Assembly: GCA_018054915.1 (NCBI GenBank) | Contig: JAGPIR010000063.1 | Coordinates: forward strand, 1 to 7,118 | Reading direction: 5' to 3' | Length of the DNA stretch: 7,118 nt | DNA from: Allobrachymonas sp. | GTDB taxonomy: Bacteria > Pseudomonadota > Gammaproteobacteria > Burkholderiales > Burkholderiaceae_C | Shown here: positions 6,433 to 7,118 of the stretch, in pieces | How positions within the stretch are numbered: the first letter of the stretch is position 1 | Layout: every line of letters begins with the position of its first letter | Translations under genes and position numbers: made by a program | Notes under the pieces: generated by a model | Databases searched by the model: none | The model's input: the letters and a program-made list of their open reading frames with translations, nothing else | Told to the model about the DNA's origin: nothing

Positions 6433-6461
6433 AATACACGGCAACCGGGCACAAGCAGCAA
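6433..6461 (-). promoter_or_regulatory. lplT: Weak sigma-70-like promoter candidate for lplT
   Basis: On the minus strand, TTGCTG (6456-6461) and TGTATT (6433-6438) are separated by 17 nt. They match the -35 and -10 consensus at three and four of six positions. Transcription would start near 6426 and give a leader of about 65 nt containing the 6377-6400 hairpin. The match is weak, but it is the best-spaced pair I found in the gap. Confidence 0.22.
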
Positions 6462-6482
6462 CCAGCCAGAGGCCACCACAAC

Positions 6483-6512
6483 CCAAGCGCATCATGGTAC
6501 ACCAAGCGCATC
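6483..6512. repeat. Direct repeat CCAAGCGCATC, two copies, in the lplT-sua5 gap
   Basis: The 11-mer CCAAGCGCATC occurs at 6483-6493 and again at 6502-6512, 19 bp start to start, about two helical turns. It sits in the middle of the 204-nt divergent region between lplT and sua5, where a regulator could act on both genes. It may also be a small duplication. Confidence 0.45.
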
Positions 6513-6531
6513 GCAGGCCTGTGCGGCGCGC

Positions 6532-6559
6532 CGGACAATTGCCCCGTCCGTGGGACAAT
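6532..6559 (+). promoter_or_regulatory. Candidate promoter for sua5, with GGACAAT direct repeat
   Basis: CGGACA (6532-6537) and GACAAT (6554-6559) each match the -35 and -10 consensus at four of six positions with a 16-nt spacer. The heptamer GGACAAT occurs twice, at 6533-6539 and 6553-6559. The -10 candidate is only 6 nt from the ATG at 6566, so its transcript would be leaderless or nearly so. Otherwise GGGA (6552-6555) could serve as a weak ribosome-binding site on a longer transcript. Confidence 0.25.
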
Positions 6560-6565
6560 ACTGGC

Positions 6566-7118
6566 ATGCTGCTTGATGCCACTGATGCTTCCGCGATTGA
6601 AAGGGCTGCCGACATTCTGGCGGGCGGCGGCCTGCTGGGCCTGCCGACCGAAACCGTGTATGGTCTGGCCGCGCGTGCCGACGATGACCGGGCCGTGGCC
6701 GCCATCTTTGCCGCCAAGGGCCGCCCGGCCGGGCACCCGCTGATCGTGCACGTAGCCGATACCGCGGCGGCCGAGCCTTTTGTGCAGGCAGGGTTTCTGC
6801 AGCAATTGCCCGACCACGCCGCCGCATTGATGCGCGCCTTCTGGCCGGGTCCGCTGACCGTGATCGTGCCGCGGCGCGAAGGTGTGGCCAACGCAGCAGC
6901 GGGCCGGCATCCGACGATCGGCCTGCGCAGCCCCGCACACCCGGCTGCACAGGCTGTGTTGCGCGCCCTGCTGCAACGCGGCGTGCCAGGACTGGCGGCG
7001 CCCAGCGCCAACCGCTTTGGCAGCGTCAGCCCCACCACGGCGCAGCATGTGCTGCAGGAATTTGGTGAAGCGGTGCCGGTGCTCGATGCGGGAGCCTGCC
7101 CGGTAGGGATTGAATCCA
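6566..7118 (+). CDS. sua5: L-threonylcarbamoyladenylate synthase (Sua5/YrdC family), 5' part
   Basis: The first 184 codons of this gene are present; it runs off the right edge. The enzyme makes threonylcarbamoyl-AMP from threonine, bicarbonate and ATP, the first step of t6A formation at position 37 of ANN-decoding tRNAs. The conserved blocks are in order: PTETVYGLAA (27-36), AAKGRPAGHPLIVHV (49-63, with the substrate-binding Lys/Arg), FWPGPLTVIVP (92-102), GLRSPAHP (119-126), AAPSANRFGSVSPT (144-157) and VGIES (180-184). The PTETVYGL block and VGIES favour the Sua5-type enzyme over short E. coli TsaC, so a C-terminal Sua5 domain may follow outside the window. The ATG at 6566 is chosen because conserved sequence begins about 25 residues in and GGGA lies 10 nt upstream. 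A TTG at 6539 is in frame but less likely. It is transcribed away from lplT. Confidence 0.94.
   Translation, partial: MLLDATDASAIERAADILAGGGLLGLPTETVYGLAARADDDRAVAAIFAAKGRPAGHPLIVHVADTAAAEPFVQAGFLQQLPDHAAALMRAFWPGPLTVIVPRREGVANAAAGRHPTIGLRSPAHPAAQAVLRALLQRGVPGLAAPSANRFGSVSPTTAQHVLQEFGEAVPVLDAGACPVGIES

Noticed and set aside
6358..7038. Minus-strand frames of 226 and 214 codons opposite sua5
   Set aside because: The plus-strand Sua5 frame has every family motif in order. The opposite frames are low-complexity Arg/Ala/Gly/Cys sequence.
1..7118. Mobile element, CRISPR array, phage or defence system
   Set aside because: No transposase, integrase, terminal repeats, regular repeat-spacer pattern or toxin-antitoxin-like pair was found. 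The genes are core-type and of similar base composition throughout.

Overview
The window is GC-rich (about 60 to 65% by eye) and looks like an ordinary chromosomal stretch of a betaproteobacterium. My best guess is order Burkholderiales, near Alcaligenaceae/Bordetella. That is inferred from codon use, from a tryptophanyl-tRNA synthetase with a long C-terminal extension, and from the resemblance of the proteins. I see no rRNA or tRNA gene, CRISPR array, transposase, integrase or prophage gene. All full-length genes look intact.

Layout: at the left edge, plus strand, is the last 51 codons of a thiamine-phosphate synthase (thiE). It converges on a block of five minus-strand genes covering 223 to 6361. 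In their own direction of reading these are: an LplT-type lysophospholipid flippase (6361 to 5072), an EamA/DMT-family transporter (5029 to 4088), tryptophanyl-tRNA synthetase trpS (4025 to 2727), an EptA-family lipid A phosphoethanolamine transferase (2516 to 819), and a small NlpE-like lipoprotein (693 to 223). At the right edge, divergent from lplT and cut by the window end, is a Sua5/YrdC threonylcarbamoyladenylate synthase on the plus strand.

The first three minus-strand genes are closely spaced (42 and 62 nt) and could form one transcript. The trpS-eptA gap is 210 nt and holds two strong adjacent inverted repeats. The eptA-lipoprotein gap is 125 nt and holds a fair -10 candidate. The last two genes may therefore have their own promoters.

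Three of the products act on the cell envelope: LplT moves lysophospholipids inward for repair, EptA takes phosphoethanolamine from phosphatidylethanolamine to decorate lipid A, and the NlpE-like lipoprotein resembles a family that senses envelope or copper stress. TrpS and Sua5 serve translation (tRNA charging and tRNA t6A37 modification). I found no evidence of a new defence, mobile or biosynthetic system. The most useful leads are the TrpS extension, the inverted repeats ahead of eptA and lplT, and the altered cysteine spacing in the NlpE-like protein.
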